The translations under genes and the position numbers were made by a program. A DNA stretch of 64,000 nt from Winogradskyella algicola. GTDB lineage: Bacteria > Bacteroidota > Bacteroidia > Flavobacteriales > Flavobacteriaceae. Below, in pieces: positions 42,978 through 52,672 of this stretch. Location: assembly GCF_005869935.1 (NCBI RefSeq), contig NZ_SZQF01000005.1, positions 124,001 to 188,000 of the forward strand. Reading direction: 5' to 3'. Every line of letters starts with the position of its first letter. Position 1 is the stretch's first letter. A model generated the notes under the pieces. It saw nothing but the letters and a program-made list of their open reading frames with translations, did no database searches and had not been told where the DNA came from.

Positions 42978-44321
42978 ATGGCTTCTATAAATATAAAATC
43001 ATTAATTTCTAGTTTAGTATCAAAGCTAAAAAGTCCTTTAGTAAGAAATGTAATTATTGTAGCCCTAGTTACACTTTTCATAAAGGTTTTAGCCTTTTAT
43101 AAAGAGACAATTATTGCTAGTAAATTTGGTTTAGGGTTCGATCTAGATACATTTTTAGTTGCTTTACTTATACCCTCTTTTATTCAAAGTGTATTTCTTA
43201 ACTCATTAACAAACTTGTTTATTCCTAATTATATTGTAGAGTTAAAGAATAAGGGTAACATTGCTGGTTTTCAGAGTATCGTTTTTTTAATGGCATTTGC
43301 GGTAGCATTATTTTCAACACTTTTAGCATATTTTGTTATTGATTTATTTCTTGAAGAGGTGTTTCCTAACAAATCCGCAGAATATTATTTGCAAGTAAAG
43401 AAGCAGCTTTTTATCATTTTACCCTGTTTAGCATTATGGGGTTTTACGTCTGTTATATCTGGTCTTTTAGAAATTGGCAATAAATTTTTGGTATCAACAA
43501 TTCAAGGTGTATTCCCTATCCTTACTGTAATTATATGCTTATTGTATTTCAAGTCTTACTTTGGAGATATGGTTCTGGCTTATGGTAGTCTGTTTGGGAG
43601 TATCATTAGTTTTATATTCATTCTATTATTTGGATTACACCATAAAGTCATATACATAGGTAAGCCGGTAATGAACAAAAACTCTTGGGAAATGGTCAAT
43701 CAGTTACCGCCCAAAATTTCTTCAAGTTTTTTATCTGCTATGAATAATTTTATCGATCAGTTTTTTGCTGGTCAACTAGCTATAGGCTCTATTGCAGCTT
43801 TAAATTATGGTAATAGATTTCCTGCTTTTGGTGTCACAATTGTTATTATGGCATTTGGAAGCGTTCTTTTACCACATTTTTCTAGACTAGTTAATGAAGA
43901 TTTAAAAATGGCTTATAGTCATCTTTTTAAAACTTTAAAAATGATTTTTTTCTCTGGTATTATAGTAGTCGTGATTCTTATTTTGTTTTCTGATTCTATT
44001 ATAGAATTGTGGTTAGAACGTGATGAATTTACAGCTGAAGACACTATTAAGGTATCTAGAATTCAGCAAATTCTTCTCATTAATGTACCTTTTTATTTGT
44101 GTACTAGGATAATAGTAAAATTCTTAACGAGCATAAATAAAAATAAATTTATGGCTTGGGTGTCACTCCTCAATTTAGTAGTCAATGTTATTTTAAACAT
44201 AATATTAATAAAATACTATGATGTTTATGGACTGGCATTTAGTACAACATTAGTATTAATTATTAGTAGTTTTTTCTATTTTGGTTTTACTTATAAACAA
44301 TATAAAAAATTAAGTTTATGA
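42978..44321 (+). CDS. MurJ/Wzx-like lipid-linked oligosaccharide flippase
   Basis: A 447-residue protein with about 12-14 membrane helices. The pattern VTLFIKVLAFYKETIIASKFGLG, the central PPKISSSFLSAMNNFIDQFFAGQLAIGSIAALNYGNRF and AFGSVLLPHFSRLV is that of the MVIN/MurJ family within the MOP superfamily. In a Wzx/Wzy-type cluster it would flip the undecaprenyl-linked repeat unit across the inner membrane. It ends in an ATGA overlap with the next glycosyltransferase. The 166 bases upstream hold no convincing promoter. Confidence 0.88.
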   Translation: MASINIKSLISSLVSKLKSPLVRNVIIVALVTLFIKVLAFYKETIIASKFGLGFDLDTFLVALLIPSFIQSVFLNSLTNLFIPNYIVELKNKGNIAGFQSIVFLMAFAVALFSTLLAYFVIDLFLEEVFPNKSAEYYLQVKKQLFIILPCLALWGFTSVISGLLEIGNKFLVSTIQGVFPILTVIICLLYFKSYFGDMVLAYGSLFGSIISFIFILLFGLHHKVIYIGKPVMNKNSWEMVNQLPPKISSSFLSAMNNFIDQFFAGQLAIGSIAALNYGNRFPAFGVTIVIMAFGSVLLPHFSRLVNEDLKMAYSHLFKTLKMIFFSGIIVVVILILFSDSIIELWLERDEFTAEDTIKVSRIQQILLINVPFYLCTRIIVKFLTSINKNKFMAWVSLLNLVVNVILNIILIKYYDVYGLAFSTTLVLIISSFFYFGFTYKQYKKLSL

Positions 44322-45379
44322 AAATTGATTTTCTAGTCAACTCTTTAGTTCCTGGTGGAGCGGAAAGAGTTCTTGTTTTACTTGCTAATTTTTTTAAAAA
44401 ACAAGGGCATGACGTTACGATAATAACTTTTAACGAACCTGAGATATGGAAGCCAGATCCAGAAATCACAAGAGCAAGATTACATGACGGAAAGATTAAA
44501 AATCATATGGTAAGGAGTTTGGTTAATCTTACAAAGTACTATTCTAAAAAGAAAAACAGACCAGATGTGCTTATTTCATTTATGATTCAAACTAACTTAA
44601 TAGGTATACTAGTTAGTAAGCTATATAGAATAAAGGTTATCGCATCAGAGCACAACAACCACCTAAAGGAGACTGACCGTATTGGGCGAATGACAAGGAA
44701 ATATTTTTATAGATTAGCCAATAAACTAACCGTATTAACTCATTTTGATAAAATTCACTATGATAAATTAGGTGTAGACACTTATGTGATGCCAAATCCA
44801 TGTACATTTGATATCTATGAAGAAGAAGTAAGAAAAAGAGAGAAAATCATTTTAGCTGTTGGAGCTTTAAATAGATATCACCATAAAGGATTTGATAATC
44901 TTATTAAATTGATAGCACCTATCCTAAAGAAACACAAGGATTGGAAACTTAAGTTGGTAGGTGGTGGAACCAAAGGAACTAACTTTTTAAAGGCACTTGT
45001 AGATGAGCATAATATACAAGACAAAGTTATATTTACTGGATTTTCAACAGAGGTATCGGATATAATGAAAAAATCGGATATTTACATTATGACGTCTCGT
45101 TGGGAAGGATTACCAATGGTACTTATAGAAGCCATGTCTCAAGGTTTGGTTTGTATTTCATATGATTGTAAAACTGGTCCCTCAGAAATTATTGAAAATG
45201 AAACAAACGGAATTTTAGTAGAAGATCAAAATATTGAAGAAATGTCTCTAAAATTAGAAGAACTTATTAATAACCCAGACAAAAGAAATAAGTTAGCAAA
45301 AGCAGCCACAGAATCGTTAGACAGGTATGACATATCCTCAATTTATGATAGGTACATGAAAATTATAAACAGCTTTTAA
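44318..45379 (+). CDS. GT4 family glycosyltransferase
   Basis: A 353-residue GT-B enzyme. The N-terminal NSLVPGGAERVLVLLANFF is a GT4 start and the E-x7-E donor-site motif is in SRWEGLPMVLIEAMSQGL near residue 270. IILAVGALNRYHHKGFDNLI and ILKKHKDWKLKLVGGG are inter-domain GT4 blocks. It would add one sugar to the lipid-linked repeat unit in the cytoplasm. It overlaps the flippase gene by four bases and precedes the polymerase gene by one base, so it is cotranscribed. Donor and acceptor cannot be told. Confidence 0.93.
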   Translation: MKIDFLVNSLVPGGAERVLVLLANFFKKQGHDVTIITFNEPEIWKPDPEITRARLHDGKIKNHMVRSLVNLTKYYSKKKNRPDVLISFMIQTNLIGILVSKLYRIKVIASEHNNHLKETDRIGRMTRKYFYRLANKLTVLTHFDKIHYDKLGVDTYVMPNPCTFDIYEEEVRKREKIILAVGALNRYHHKGFDNLIKLIAPILKKHKDWKLKLVGGGTKGTNFLKALVDEHNIQDKVIFTGFSTEVSDIMKKSDIYIMTSRWEGLPMVLIEAMSQGLVCISYDCKTGPSEIIENETNGILVEDQNIEEMSLKLEELINNPDKRNKLAKAATESLDRYDISSIYDRYMKIINSF

Positions 45380-45380
45380 T

Positions 45381-46595
45381 GTGAAACTAAAGACATTAAT
45401 ACATATCTGTTTTCTGTTACCTTTTGTTTTTACTTTATTTAATGCACAGGTTTTAATAAGTATCTTAGTATATGATGTATATGCTCAGATAATGGCTTAT
45501 GCAAATTTAGGCCTGCTCGTTTTAGGTGTTATACTCTTGTTTAAAAATCATGGGGAATTCTCTAGAACAGCTAAAATGTGGATAATTTTTTTCATACTTT
45601 ATTTTACAATTGGTATGACAGCTGGCATTATACACGATCATCCGTCTAATATAATTGTCAGCATTATTCCTTTATTTTATGTTGTTGGTTTCTACTACTA
45701 CCTAAGCTTTTCAGAAAATAGAGTTTTGTTTGAAAAGGTAGCATTCATATGTCTTATAATTGTTTGTCTGTTATGTATTCATTGGTATAACATAAACTTT
45801 GATTTAGATAAAGGAGGTGTACATATATACACCGTGGACAGGGCACAAGGAGTTTACGGTGATGCAAATAATATGGCTTTAACTTCAATAATAGCTTTTG
45901 TTTTTGTCTACAAGATCTTTCAGCCAAAAAATAAAATGCTTTACATTTTAAAATTAGCATTATTGTTTGCCATGTTTTATAGCTTATTTGTAACTTTTTC
46001 AAATACAGGCTTCATGGTACTTATTGTATCATTGGTGATGTTAAACCACAACTTTTTTAAAGGCATAAGACTTCTTATAGGAATTATATTAATACCAGTC
46101 CTCTATATATTTTTACTTAATTTAAACAACTTAACAGCAGACCTGGATTTGGTTGGGCAGCAGCGAGATAAAATAAATAATATTGTAAATATAGTATCTC
46201 TTAATTTTGATAAGGTTGATGATTCTGGGCGAAATGAGTTGGTTGCAAAACTTTTAACTTACGTATACGAAAATCCTTTTTTTGGTAATGGTGTAGATTT
46301 TGCAATTTCAAAACACGGTCATAATACAATTATAGGTGTTTGGGCAGATGCTGGTTTATTTGTCCTTTTGTTTTTCTTAGGAATGCTCTTTACTTATTTT
46401 GTTAGGGCTATAAAATCTTCCACTGAAACTAGATTCTTTGTATTACCTCTTTTAATTGCTATGTGCATATTTATGCTTAGTCTCCAAACTATAATTAACC
46501 AACCATATTTGATAGCCTTTTTTATGTACATTGGGTATAAAATAGATTTTGCTCAAGAAAACGAGGAGGAGGATGTGACACAAATTGAAGAGTGA
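45381..46595 (+). CDS. Wzy-like O-antigen polymerase
   Basis: A 404-residue protein with about ten membrane helices and a large extracytoplasmic loop (about 270-320, QQRDKINNIVNIVSLNFDKVDDSGRNELV). Helix spacing and the DDSGRNELVAKLLTYVYENPFFGNGVDF block, followed by HGHNTIIGVWADAG, resemble O-antigen ligase/polymerase (Wzy_C / WaaL superfamily) proteins. The GTG at 45381 follows the previous stop by one base and is the only start before the first helix. By position it is the polymerase of the cluster. Sequence identity within this family is very low, so the role is partly inferred from context. Confidence 0.8.
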   Translation: MKLKTLIHICFLLPFVFTLFNAQVLISILVYDVYAQIMAYANLGLLVLGVILLFKNHGEFSRTAKMWIIFFILYFTIGMTAGIIHDHPSNIIVSIIPLFYVVGFYYYLSFSENRVLFEKVAFICLIIVCLLCIHWYNINFDLDKGGVHIYTVDRAQGVYGDANNMALTSIIAFVFVYKIFQPKNKMLYILKLALLFAMFYSLFVTFSNTGFMVLIVSLVMLNHNFFKGIRLLIGIILIPVLYIFLLNLNNLTADLDLVGQQRDKINNIVNIVSLNFDKVDDSGRNELVAKLLTYVYENPFFGNGVDFAISKHGHNTIIGVWADAGLFVLLFFLGMLFTYFVRAIKSSTETRFFVLPLLIAMCIFMLSLQTIINQPYLIAFFMYIGYKIDFAQENEEEDVTQIEE

Positions 46596-46620
46596 AATTT
46601 TAAACCAATTTTAATTACTG

Positions 46621-47337
46621 ATGTTTAAAATCAATCATAAAGTATTAAATGTTGTATTACTAATACTTCTCGCTGTCATAGTTGTAAGAAACAACTACTT
46701 AAGTAAGTTAGGATTGATCCTATTCCAAGACAGTACTCACAATTATAAATCAAACAGAGAATACAAACAACAACTAGACCTATATGAGGTATACTCAAAA
46801 AATCAATGTAATTATGTAATGCTTGGTAATTCTATAACTCAAAATGTTAATTGGAACGAGTTATTAAATAGAACAGACATCATTAATCGTGGTATAGGCA
46901 TGGATGTTACTGCGGGTTTTAAAGAAAGACTAAATCATGTAACTAATTTAAATCCAAGATATTGTTTTATTATGGGTGGTATAAATGATATTCTTTTTGA
47001 CATCAAAGTTGATGAAATTCTTACTAATTACAAGGACATTCTTCTCGCTTTAAAAGCTGAGAATATTATTCCAATAATCCTAAGCACCCTCTTTGTTTCT
47101 GATAGTTATGAAAATGCTAATTCTATAAATAAAAAAGTAGGTAGTTTAAATTTAAGACTTATTGAATTAAGCAAATCACTTAATGTAAAATATTTAGACT
47201 TAAACAATATACTTTCTGCAAATAAAAATCTCAAAGATTCTTACACCACAGATGGAATTCACCTCAATGGAAAAGGCTACCTTGAATGGAAGAAAATACT
47301 TGCTATGGAAATGAAAAATCACCAATTATCCGATTAA
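46621..47337 (+). CDS. SGNH/GDSL-family hydrolase
   Basis: A 238-residue protein with one N-terminal membrane anchor (about 8-24) and an SGNH fold: block I MLGNSITQN (Ser in GNSI), block III MGGINDI and block V DGIHLNGKGY with catalytic Asp and His. GDSL-type esterases act on acyl esters or as O-acetyltransferase partners. The anchor places it outside the inner membrane. It ends the flippase-GT-Wzy group and may remove or transfer acyl groups on the polymer. Confidence 0.85.
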   Translation: MFKINHKVLNVVLLILLAVIVVRNNYLSKLGLILFQDSTHNYKSNREYKQQLDLYEVYSKNQCNYVMLGNSITQNVNWNELLNRTDIINRGIGMDVTAGFKERLNHVTNLNPRYCFIMGGINDILFDIKVDEILTNYKDILLALKAENIIPIILSTLFVSDSYENANSINKKVGSLNLRLIELSKSLNVKYLDLNNILSANKNLKDSYTTDGIHLNGKGYLEWKKILAMEMKNHQLSD

Positions 47338-47390
47338 TAGTAACTGTTATTGCAGATAAAAGTAATTACTTGACAGTTAAAGGAATAATT

Positions 47391-47420
47391 TTGATTTTTT
47401 GACATTGTTAATCATATTTG
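47391..47420 (+). promoter_or_regulatory. candidate internal promoter before the acylation module
   Basis: TTG at 47391-47393 and CATATTTG at 47413-47420 (one mismatch) are 19 bases apart. The ATG of the following gene is 94 bases on. Confidence 0.5.
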
Positions 47421-47513
47421 TAACGTAATCAACCCAAATCTAAAAGCGAAATGCGAATAGTTATTTCCCAAGTAAAATTAGTCTATTATAAGATTCATAT
47501 TCAATTGTTTTAG

Positions 47514-48479
47514 ATGAAAAAATTTCTGAAACATATAACCTATGGTTTCTTTTTCTTTGTGCTAATCAATCTTTTAATTGTATTAAAGTACGAGTATCCA
47601 GCATATAAAGCTATAAAAGAAAAAACCCACAAAAATTACTTAAAGTGGAATAGTATCTATGAAAATAAAAACACTTACGATTTAATAATTTTAGGATCAA
47701 GTAGATCGTATACTGGTTTTAATCCAAAAGTCATAGACTCTGTATTAAAACTAAAATCATTTAATATGGGAACTTCTGCACAAGATATAGCAGAGTCCTA
47801 TCACTCTTTAGTTGAAATATTAAATTATCAAAACCCTAAATACGTAGTTCTTGAAACATTTTTAGACCTATCTGACGATATACATGATTATTATCAGATT
47901 TTCTCAAATGCTTCCTTTTTTAAATCTTCATCAAATAAATTTGAATTAATCACTAATGGTTATGGAAGCAACGGAATGGCCAACTATATCATACCATTAA
48001 TGAAGTTTAATAATTACATAAAACAAGATATTATTGCTGTTTTTTCTAACACAGCTCAAAAAGCACCTGAAACCGATTGGTATAAAGGATATTTAAAAGA
48101 TACATTAATTATTACAAAAAAGAAGATAGCTGCTTTAAGTCCTGTGCCAAATTTTGACAATACACCTTTTAATAAAGAGCGATTTAACACTTATTTTAGC
48201 AAGATAAACGAGTTAACCAAATCTAAAGGAATTAAACTAATAGTCTTAAGAGCCCCTTACCCTCCTACTCGACTTAAACTCGATGATAATACAGATGAAG
48301 AGAGTTTTTATAAAAACTATTTTAAAAACATCAAAGATGTTGAGTACTACGATTTAAACCATTATAAAGCTGATATATTCAAATATATAGATGAAGACTT
48401 TTCAGATCATCACCATGCTAATCTCACAGGTGCTAATAAAATTAGTCTTCAACTCTCTGATATTATAAAAACCAATTAA
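47514..48479 (+). CDS. membrane-anchored SGNH-like protein (first partner of the MBOAT gene)
   Basis: A 321-residue protein with an N-terminal membrane helix (about 9-26) and an SGNH/DltD-like fold: block I ILGSSRSYTGFNP with the likely Ser, NMGTSAQDIAESYHSL, and a C-terminal DHHHANLTGA with the Asp/His pair. In DltB/AlgI systems such extracytoplasmic SGNH proteins accept the acyl group from the MBOAT partner and pass it to the polysaccharide. It is 17 bases upstream of the MBOAT gene. The family was not assigned to a named subgroup. Confidence 0.8.
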   Translation: MKKFLKHITYGFFFFVLINLLIVLKYEYPAYKAIKEKTHKNYLKWNSIYENKNTYDLIILGSSRSYTGFNPKVIDSVLKLKSFNMGTSAQDIAESYHSLVEILNYQNPKYVVLETFLDLSDDIHDYYQIFSNASFFKSSSNKFELITNGYGSNGMANYIIPLMKFNNYIKQDIIAVFSNTAQKAPETDWYKGYLKDTLIITKKKIAALSPVPNFDNTPFNKERFNTYFSKINELTKSKGIKLIVLRAPYPPTRLKLDDNTDEESFYKNYFKNIKDVEYYDLNHYKADIFKYIDEDFSDHHHANLTGANKISLQLSDIIKTN

Positions 48480-48496
48480 ACTAATTTATAACTACT

Positions 48497-49930
48497 ATGC
48501 TATTTAATTCAATAGAATTTTTCATCTTCTTACCTATAGTATTTGCTATATATTGGCTCATTGGTAATAATCGCATTAGACAACAAAATCTTTTGATTGC
48601 GATAGCTAGCTATGTATTCTATGGTTGGTGGGATTGGAGATTTTTGTTTTTGATTTTGTTTAGCTCTTTGGTAGATTACACTATAGGTTTAAAGCTCGAA
48701 TCTGAGGATAAACCATCCAAACGCAAAGCATTATTATGGGTTAGTATTTGTGTAAATCTAGGTTTCCTTGGTTTCTTTAAGTACTACAACTTTTTTGTTG
48801 ATAGTCTTGTTGACTCCTTTACCTTTTTTGGTAGTGAACTAAGCATTAACACATTAAACATTATTCTTCCAGTAGGTATAAGTTTTTATACTTTTCAAAC
48901 TTTAAGCTATACCATAGATGTTTACAATAAAAAATTAGAGCCAACTAAAGATTTTCTGGCTTTTATGGCTTTTGTTAGCTTTTTCCCTCAATTAGTTGCC
49001 GGACCTATTGAAAGAGCCACTAACCTATTACCTCAGTTTCATGTAAAAAGAGAATTTGTTTATAAAAATGCTGTTGATGGGCTACGCCAAGCACTTTGGG
49101 GATTATTCAAAAAAGTTGTAATTGCTGATAATTGTGCAACTTATGCCAATATGATTTTCAATAATCAAGAGGATTATTCTGGCAGCACACTTCTTATGGG
49201 AGCATTTTTCTTTGCTTTTCAAATTTATGGTGATTTTTCTGGGTATTCGGATATAGCTATTGGTATTTCGCGTCTATTTGGTTTTAATCTAAAAAGGAAC
49301 TTTGCTTTTCCTTATTTCTCAAGGGATATTGCAGAATTTTGGAGACGTTGGCACATATCCTTGTCAACATGGTTTAGAGATTACTTATACATTCCGTTAG
49401 GTGGTAGTAGAGGTGGCACAAAGATGAAAGTCCGAAACACATTTATAATTTTCATTGTAAGCGGATTTTGGCATGGTGCCAATTGGACGTTTGTAGTTTG
49501 GGGTGCATTAAATGCCATATATTTCTTACCTCTCCTTCTTTTAAATAAGAATAGAGTAAACACCAACCTTGTTGCAGAAGGAAAATATTTGCCAACAATG
49601 AGGGAGGTATTCCAAATGGCAACAACCTTTTTTATAACCTTAATTGCGTGGATATTTTTTAGAGCAGATAACGTAACAAATGCATTTGTATACATTAAAG
49701 ACATGTTTACAACATCATTATTTACTACACCTGAAATTTTACCATTTACAATTTTAGCCTTAGTAGCTTTTTTTACATTTATAGAGTGGCTAGGGAGATC
49801 TGGCGAATATGCCATTGAAAAAGTTGACTTTATGAAACGCCCTGTTCGATGGTGCTTCTATTTCTTACTGGTTGTATTAATATTTAGCTTTACTGGCGAA
49901 CAGCAAGAATTCATTTACTTCCAATTCTAA
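48497..49930 (+). CDS. MBOAT family O-acyltransferase (AlgI/DltB-like)
   Basis: A 477-residue membrane-bound O-acyltransferase: LFNSIEFFIFLPIVFAIYW start, YVFYGWWDWRFLFLI, ILPVGISFYTFQTLSYTIDVY, SFFPQLVAGPIERA, RDIAEFWRRWHISLSTWFRDYLYIPLGG, and the catalytic His in SGFWHGANWTFVVWG. About 11 membrane helices. AlgI-like proteins move acyl groups across the inner membrane for polysaccharide O-acetylation. It is flanked on both sides by SGNH-type proteins in one tight transcription unit. Confidence 0.96.
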   Translation: MLFNSIEFFIFLPIVFAIYWLIGNNRIRQQNLLIAIASYVFYGWWDWRFLFLILFSSLVDYTIGLKLESEDKPSKRKALLWVSICVNLGFLGFFKYYNFFVDSLVDSFTFFGSELSINTLNIILPVGISFYTFQTLSYTIDVYNKKLEPTKDFLAFMAFVSFFPQLVAGPIERATNLLPQFHVKREFVYKNAVDGLRQALWGLFKKVVIADNCATYANMIFNNQEDYSGSTLLMGAFFFAFQIYGDFSGYSDIAIGISRLFGFNLKRNFAFPYFSRDIAEFWRRWHISLSTWFRDYLYIPLGGSRGGTKMKVRNTFIIFIVSGFWHGANWTFVVWGALNAIYFLPLLLLNKNRVNTNLVAEGKYLPTMREVFQMATTFFITLIAWIFFRADNVTNAFVYIKDMFTTSLFTTPEILPFTILALVAFFTFIEWLGRSGEYAIEKVDFMKRPVRWCFYFLLVVLIFSFTGEQQEFIYFQF

Positions 49931-49935
49931 GATTG

Positions 49936-50868
49936 ATGAAAAAGTTTATTAAAAACTGTGTTTTATTTTTTCTATTGTTATTAATAGTAGGTGAATTTGT
50001 CGTAAGGTTTACTCATGCTGTTTCAGATATACCAAGAAGAACAATAGACGATACAGGTATTCAAAAATACTTTACAAATCAAACTGGTTATTGGAAAGGT
50101 GGTGACCATAAATGGAAGATTAACGAATTAGGCTGGCCAGGTGATTTACCCTCTTCTTTTGATAAATTAATAACTATTATTGGGGATTCTTACATTGAAA
50201 ATTTTATGAATCCTAATGAGTGTCATCAAGGTCCACTTTTAAAGAAAAGAATGTCGGAATATAATTTTATGGAAGCTGGAAGATCTGGTGTGTCTTTTAT
50301 TGAGGCAATGGAAATCAGTAAGCATTTAGATACACTACAGCCTGTACAAACCCTAATCTATGTTAATGATAATGATTTCTATGAGAGTATTACCGAGATT
50401 AAAAAAATGAGAGATATTACTCAACTTAATTTAGAAAAAGATCAGATAATATATGGTGAAATGAAATCTCCAGGATTAAAAAAAGTTCTGTACAATTGGA
50501 AATTACTCTACTACTTTTATAACAGATATCCGATTAACTTTTCAAACGAGAATAAGGAAAATGAAATAAAAGAAACAGAGCTTGATAAAACATTAAAGTT
50601 TAAAAATGAAATTTTAGAATTATTTAAGTTTATTAAGAATAATTATGAAACATATAATAAGACTTTAATTTTTCACCCCAAAACCAACGACTATTTCATA
50701 AAGTTGGCCAAAGAACATGGATTTAATACTATCGTATTAGACTCTAGTAAGGATAATAAATCATGGACGTTTGATTATGATTCTCATTGGACATGTTATG
50801 GGCACGAACAAGTAGCCAATCAAGTTACGATTGGTTTGAATGAATACTTTAAAGGAAAAGGCCAATAA
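49936..50868 (+). CDS. membrane-anchored SGNH-like protein (second partner of the MBOAT gene)
   Basis: A 310-residue protein from the ATG at 49936 (a TTG one codon upstream is rejected). An N-terminal helix (about 5-22) is followed by block I TIIGDSYIENF, AGRSGVSFIEAMEIS and a C-terminal DSHWTCYGHEQVA with the Asp/His pair of the SGNH/AlgX-like fold. Together with the MBOAT protein five bases upstream and the gene at 47514 it resembles the AlgI-AlgJ/AlgX acetylation machinery. Which step each partner takes is not known from sequence. Confidence 0.83.
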   Translation: MKKFIKNCVLFFLLLLIVGEFVVRFTHAVSDIPRRTIDDTGIQKYFTNQTGYWKGGDHKWKINELGWPGDLPSSFDKLITIIGDSYIENFMNPNECHQGPLLKKRMSEYNFMEAGRSGVSFIEAMEISKHLDTLQPVQTLIYVNDNDFYESITEIKKMRDITQLNLEKDQIIYGEMKSPGLKKVLYNWKLLYYFYNRYPINFSNENKENEIKETELDKTLKFKNEILELFKFIKNNYETYNKTLIFHPKTNDYFIKLAKEHGFNTIVLDSSKDNKSWTFDYDSHWTCYGHEQVANQVTIGLNEYFKGKGQ

Positions 50869-50869
50869 A

Positions 50870-51454
50870 ATGATTAAATCTAAATCTGATTATAAAGACT
50901 ACCTTAATAAAGATAAAATTGCACTAGGCATCAAATCCTCTAGTTTTGAGAGTAAGCTAATTAACTTCATCTCACCAAATCCTATATGGACGTTTCAAAA
51001 ATCGCTGAGAAAGTTAGAATATTATACAAATTGCAAAAACACAGGAATTAATAAAATCTATTGTTATTATTTAAGATACAGATTCAAAAAAATATCTATA
51101 AAACTTGGCTTTTCAATTCCTATTAATGTCTTTGGACCAGGACTTTCGATTGTACATTACGGTTCTATAGTCGTCAATTCTGCATCATCAATAGGTGCAA
51201 ATTGTCGTATGCATGCTGGTATAAATATTGGTGCGTCTGGTGGTAAAAAAGAAGCTCCGCAGTTAGGTGACAATATATATATAGCGCCAGGAGCAAAAAT
51301 TTATGGCAACATAAAAATTGCAAATAACTGTGCTATAGGTGCCAATGCAGTTGTTCATAAATCTTTTGAAGAAGAAGGTATTATGATTGCAGGAAATCCT
51401 GCGAAAAAAATAAAAGCTATTGATATACGAAAAATCATAAAACACATTCAATAG
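50870..51454 (+). CDS. serine acetyltransferase-like hexapeptide acetyltransferase
   Basis: A 194-residue protein starting MIKSKSDYKD one base after the previous stop; an in-frame ATG at 50840 would overlap that gene and is less likely. The C-terminal left-handed beta helix (IVHYGSIVVNSASSIGANCRMHAGINIGASGG, then GDNIYIAPGAKIYG, NCAIGANAVVHKSF and GNPAKKIK) is typical of CysE/WbbJ-type enzymes. Placement in a polysaccharide cluster suggests sugar O- or N-acetylation in the cytoplasm rather than cysteine synthesis, which is inference. Confidence 0.85.
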   Translation: MIKSKSDYKDYLNKDKIALGIKSSSFESKLINFISPNPIWTFQKSLRKLEYYTNCKNTGINKIYCYYLRYRFKKISIKLGFSIPINVFGPGLSIVHYGSIVVNSASSIGANCRMHAGINIGASGGKKEAPQLGDNIYIAPGAKIYGNIKIANNCAIGANAVVHKSFEEEGIMIAGNPAKKIKAIDIRKIIKHIQ

Positions 51455-51484
51455 TTTTTTAAATCTTCCTAAATCCAAACCAAA

Positions 51485-52558
51485 ATGGAATCCAACCAAA
51501 AAATAAAAATTCTGTTCGTTTTGCCTTCATTAGTACCAGGTGGTGCAGAACGCGTCATTTCATTTGTTGCAAATAATATAGATAGAAATATATTTGAACC
51601 GGTTTTAGTCATAGCGGGTTTTGATAAAGATATTGCTTATGATGTTAGTAAAACAAATACCATCTATTTAAAAAAGTCTAGAATCCTTACTGCTATACCC
51701 TCTATAATTACAACAATTTTACGCTTAAAACCTGATATTGTAGTTAGCTCCATATCTCATGTTAACACAGCCATGTCGATAATTTCACCACTGTTTAGAA
51801 AAACAAAATTTATTGGAAGAGAATCCACAGTTTTAAGCAAACGCAAAAATGAAAAAAAATCCAGAAAATGGTCTCCTGCATATTTTTTACCTGATGGTTT
51901 CAAAAATTTAGATAAACTTATTTGTCAATCTCAAGATATGGCTGAGGATATGATAAAAAACTATAACGTACCAAAGGAAAAAACATGTATTATTAATAAT
52001 CCTATCTCTAGCTTACCTAAAGTAAAACAAAATAAACCAAAGGAGAACGAGAAAAGATTTATTACAGTAGGAAGGTTAACAGAAGTAAAGGGTTATGAGC
52101 GTATTTTAGAAATACTTTCAAAAGTAAAAACACCTTTTGTTTATACTATTATTGGTAATGGTAGTCTGAAAGAACAAATATTCAGCAAAGCCAAAGAACT
52201 AGGTATAGAGAAAAACATTATTCACATTGAGTTTTCAAACGAGCTAAGTAAACATTTTTCAGAAAACGACATATTCCTACAAGGCTCTTATGTCGAAGGT
52301 TTTCCTAATGCAGCTCTAGAAAGCTGTGTAGTTGGTACTCCTGTAATAGCCTTCAAAGCTCCAGGTGGCACAAAAGAAATCATTGATAATGGAGTTAACG
52401 GTTATATAGTTGAAAACCAAGAAGAGTTTTTAGAAAAACTAAACGAAAACAAAACGTGGGACCCAAATATTATCAGAGATTCTGTATACAAAAAGTTTAA
52501 TAGTGAAAAGATTTTAAAAGAATATGAAGATCTTTTTTTAGAGGTGATTAAAAAATAA
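51485..52558 (+). CDS. GT4 family glycosyltransferase
   Basis: A 357-residue GT-B enzyme with SLVPGGAERVISFVANNI at the N-terminus, GRLTEVKGYERILEIL mid-sequence, and the E-x7-E motif in SYVEGFPNAALESCVVGTPV (about residue 278). It resembles PglA/PglJ-type and WbpX-like GT4 enzymes. It would extend the lipid-linked repeat unit in the cytoplasm. It is 30 bases after the acetyltransferase gene. Donor unknown. Confidence 0.92.
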   Translation: MESNQKIKILFVLPSLVPGGAERVISFVANNIDRNIFEPVLVIAGFDKDIAYDVSKTNTIYLKKSRILTAIPSIITTILRLKPDIVVSSISHVNTAMSIISPLFRKTKFIGRESTVLSKRKNEKKSRKWSPAYFLPDGFKNLDKLICQSQDMAEDMIKNYNVPKEKTCIINNPISSLPKVKQNKPKENEKRFITVGRLTEVKGYERILEILSKVKTPFVYTIIGNGSLKEQIFSKAKELGIEKNIIHIEFSNELSKHFSENDIFLQGSYVEGFPNAALESCVVGTPVIAFKAPGGTKEIIDNGVNGYIVENQEEFLEKLNENKTWDPNIIRDSVYKKFNSEKILKEYEDLFLEVIKK

Positions 52559-52627
52559 TTCATTTTTCTTTTTAACATAGAAAATCTACAATTATCGATA
52601 AAATGAGTTTAGTCAATTAATTGTTGC

Positions 52628-52635
52628 TATGTTTG
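52628..52635 (+). promoter_or_regulatory. promoter -7 box inside the polysaccharide cluster
   Basis: An exact TATGTTTG, 37 bases before the next GT4 start. No matching -33 TTG was seen. Confidence 0.45.
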
Positions 52636-52672
52636 GCACTAATATGCATAATATCAACAAGATATTTATTTT

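Noticed and set aside
49381..49815. Minus-strand 144-codon frame within the MBOAT gene
   Set aside because: It is antisense to membrane helices and the catalytic His block of MBOAT.
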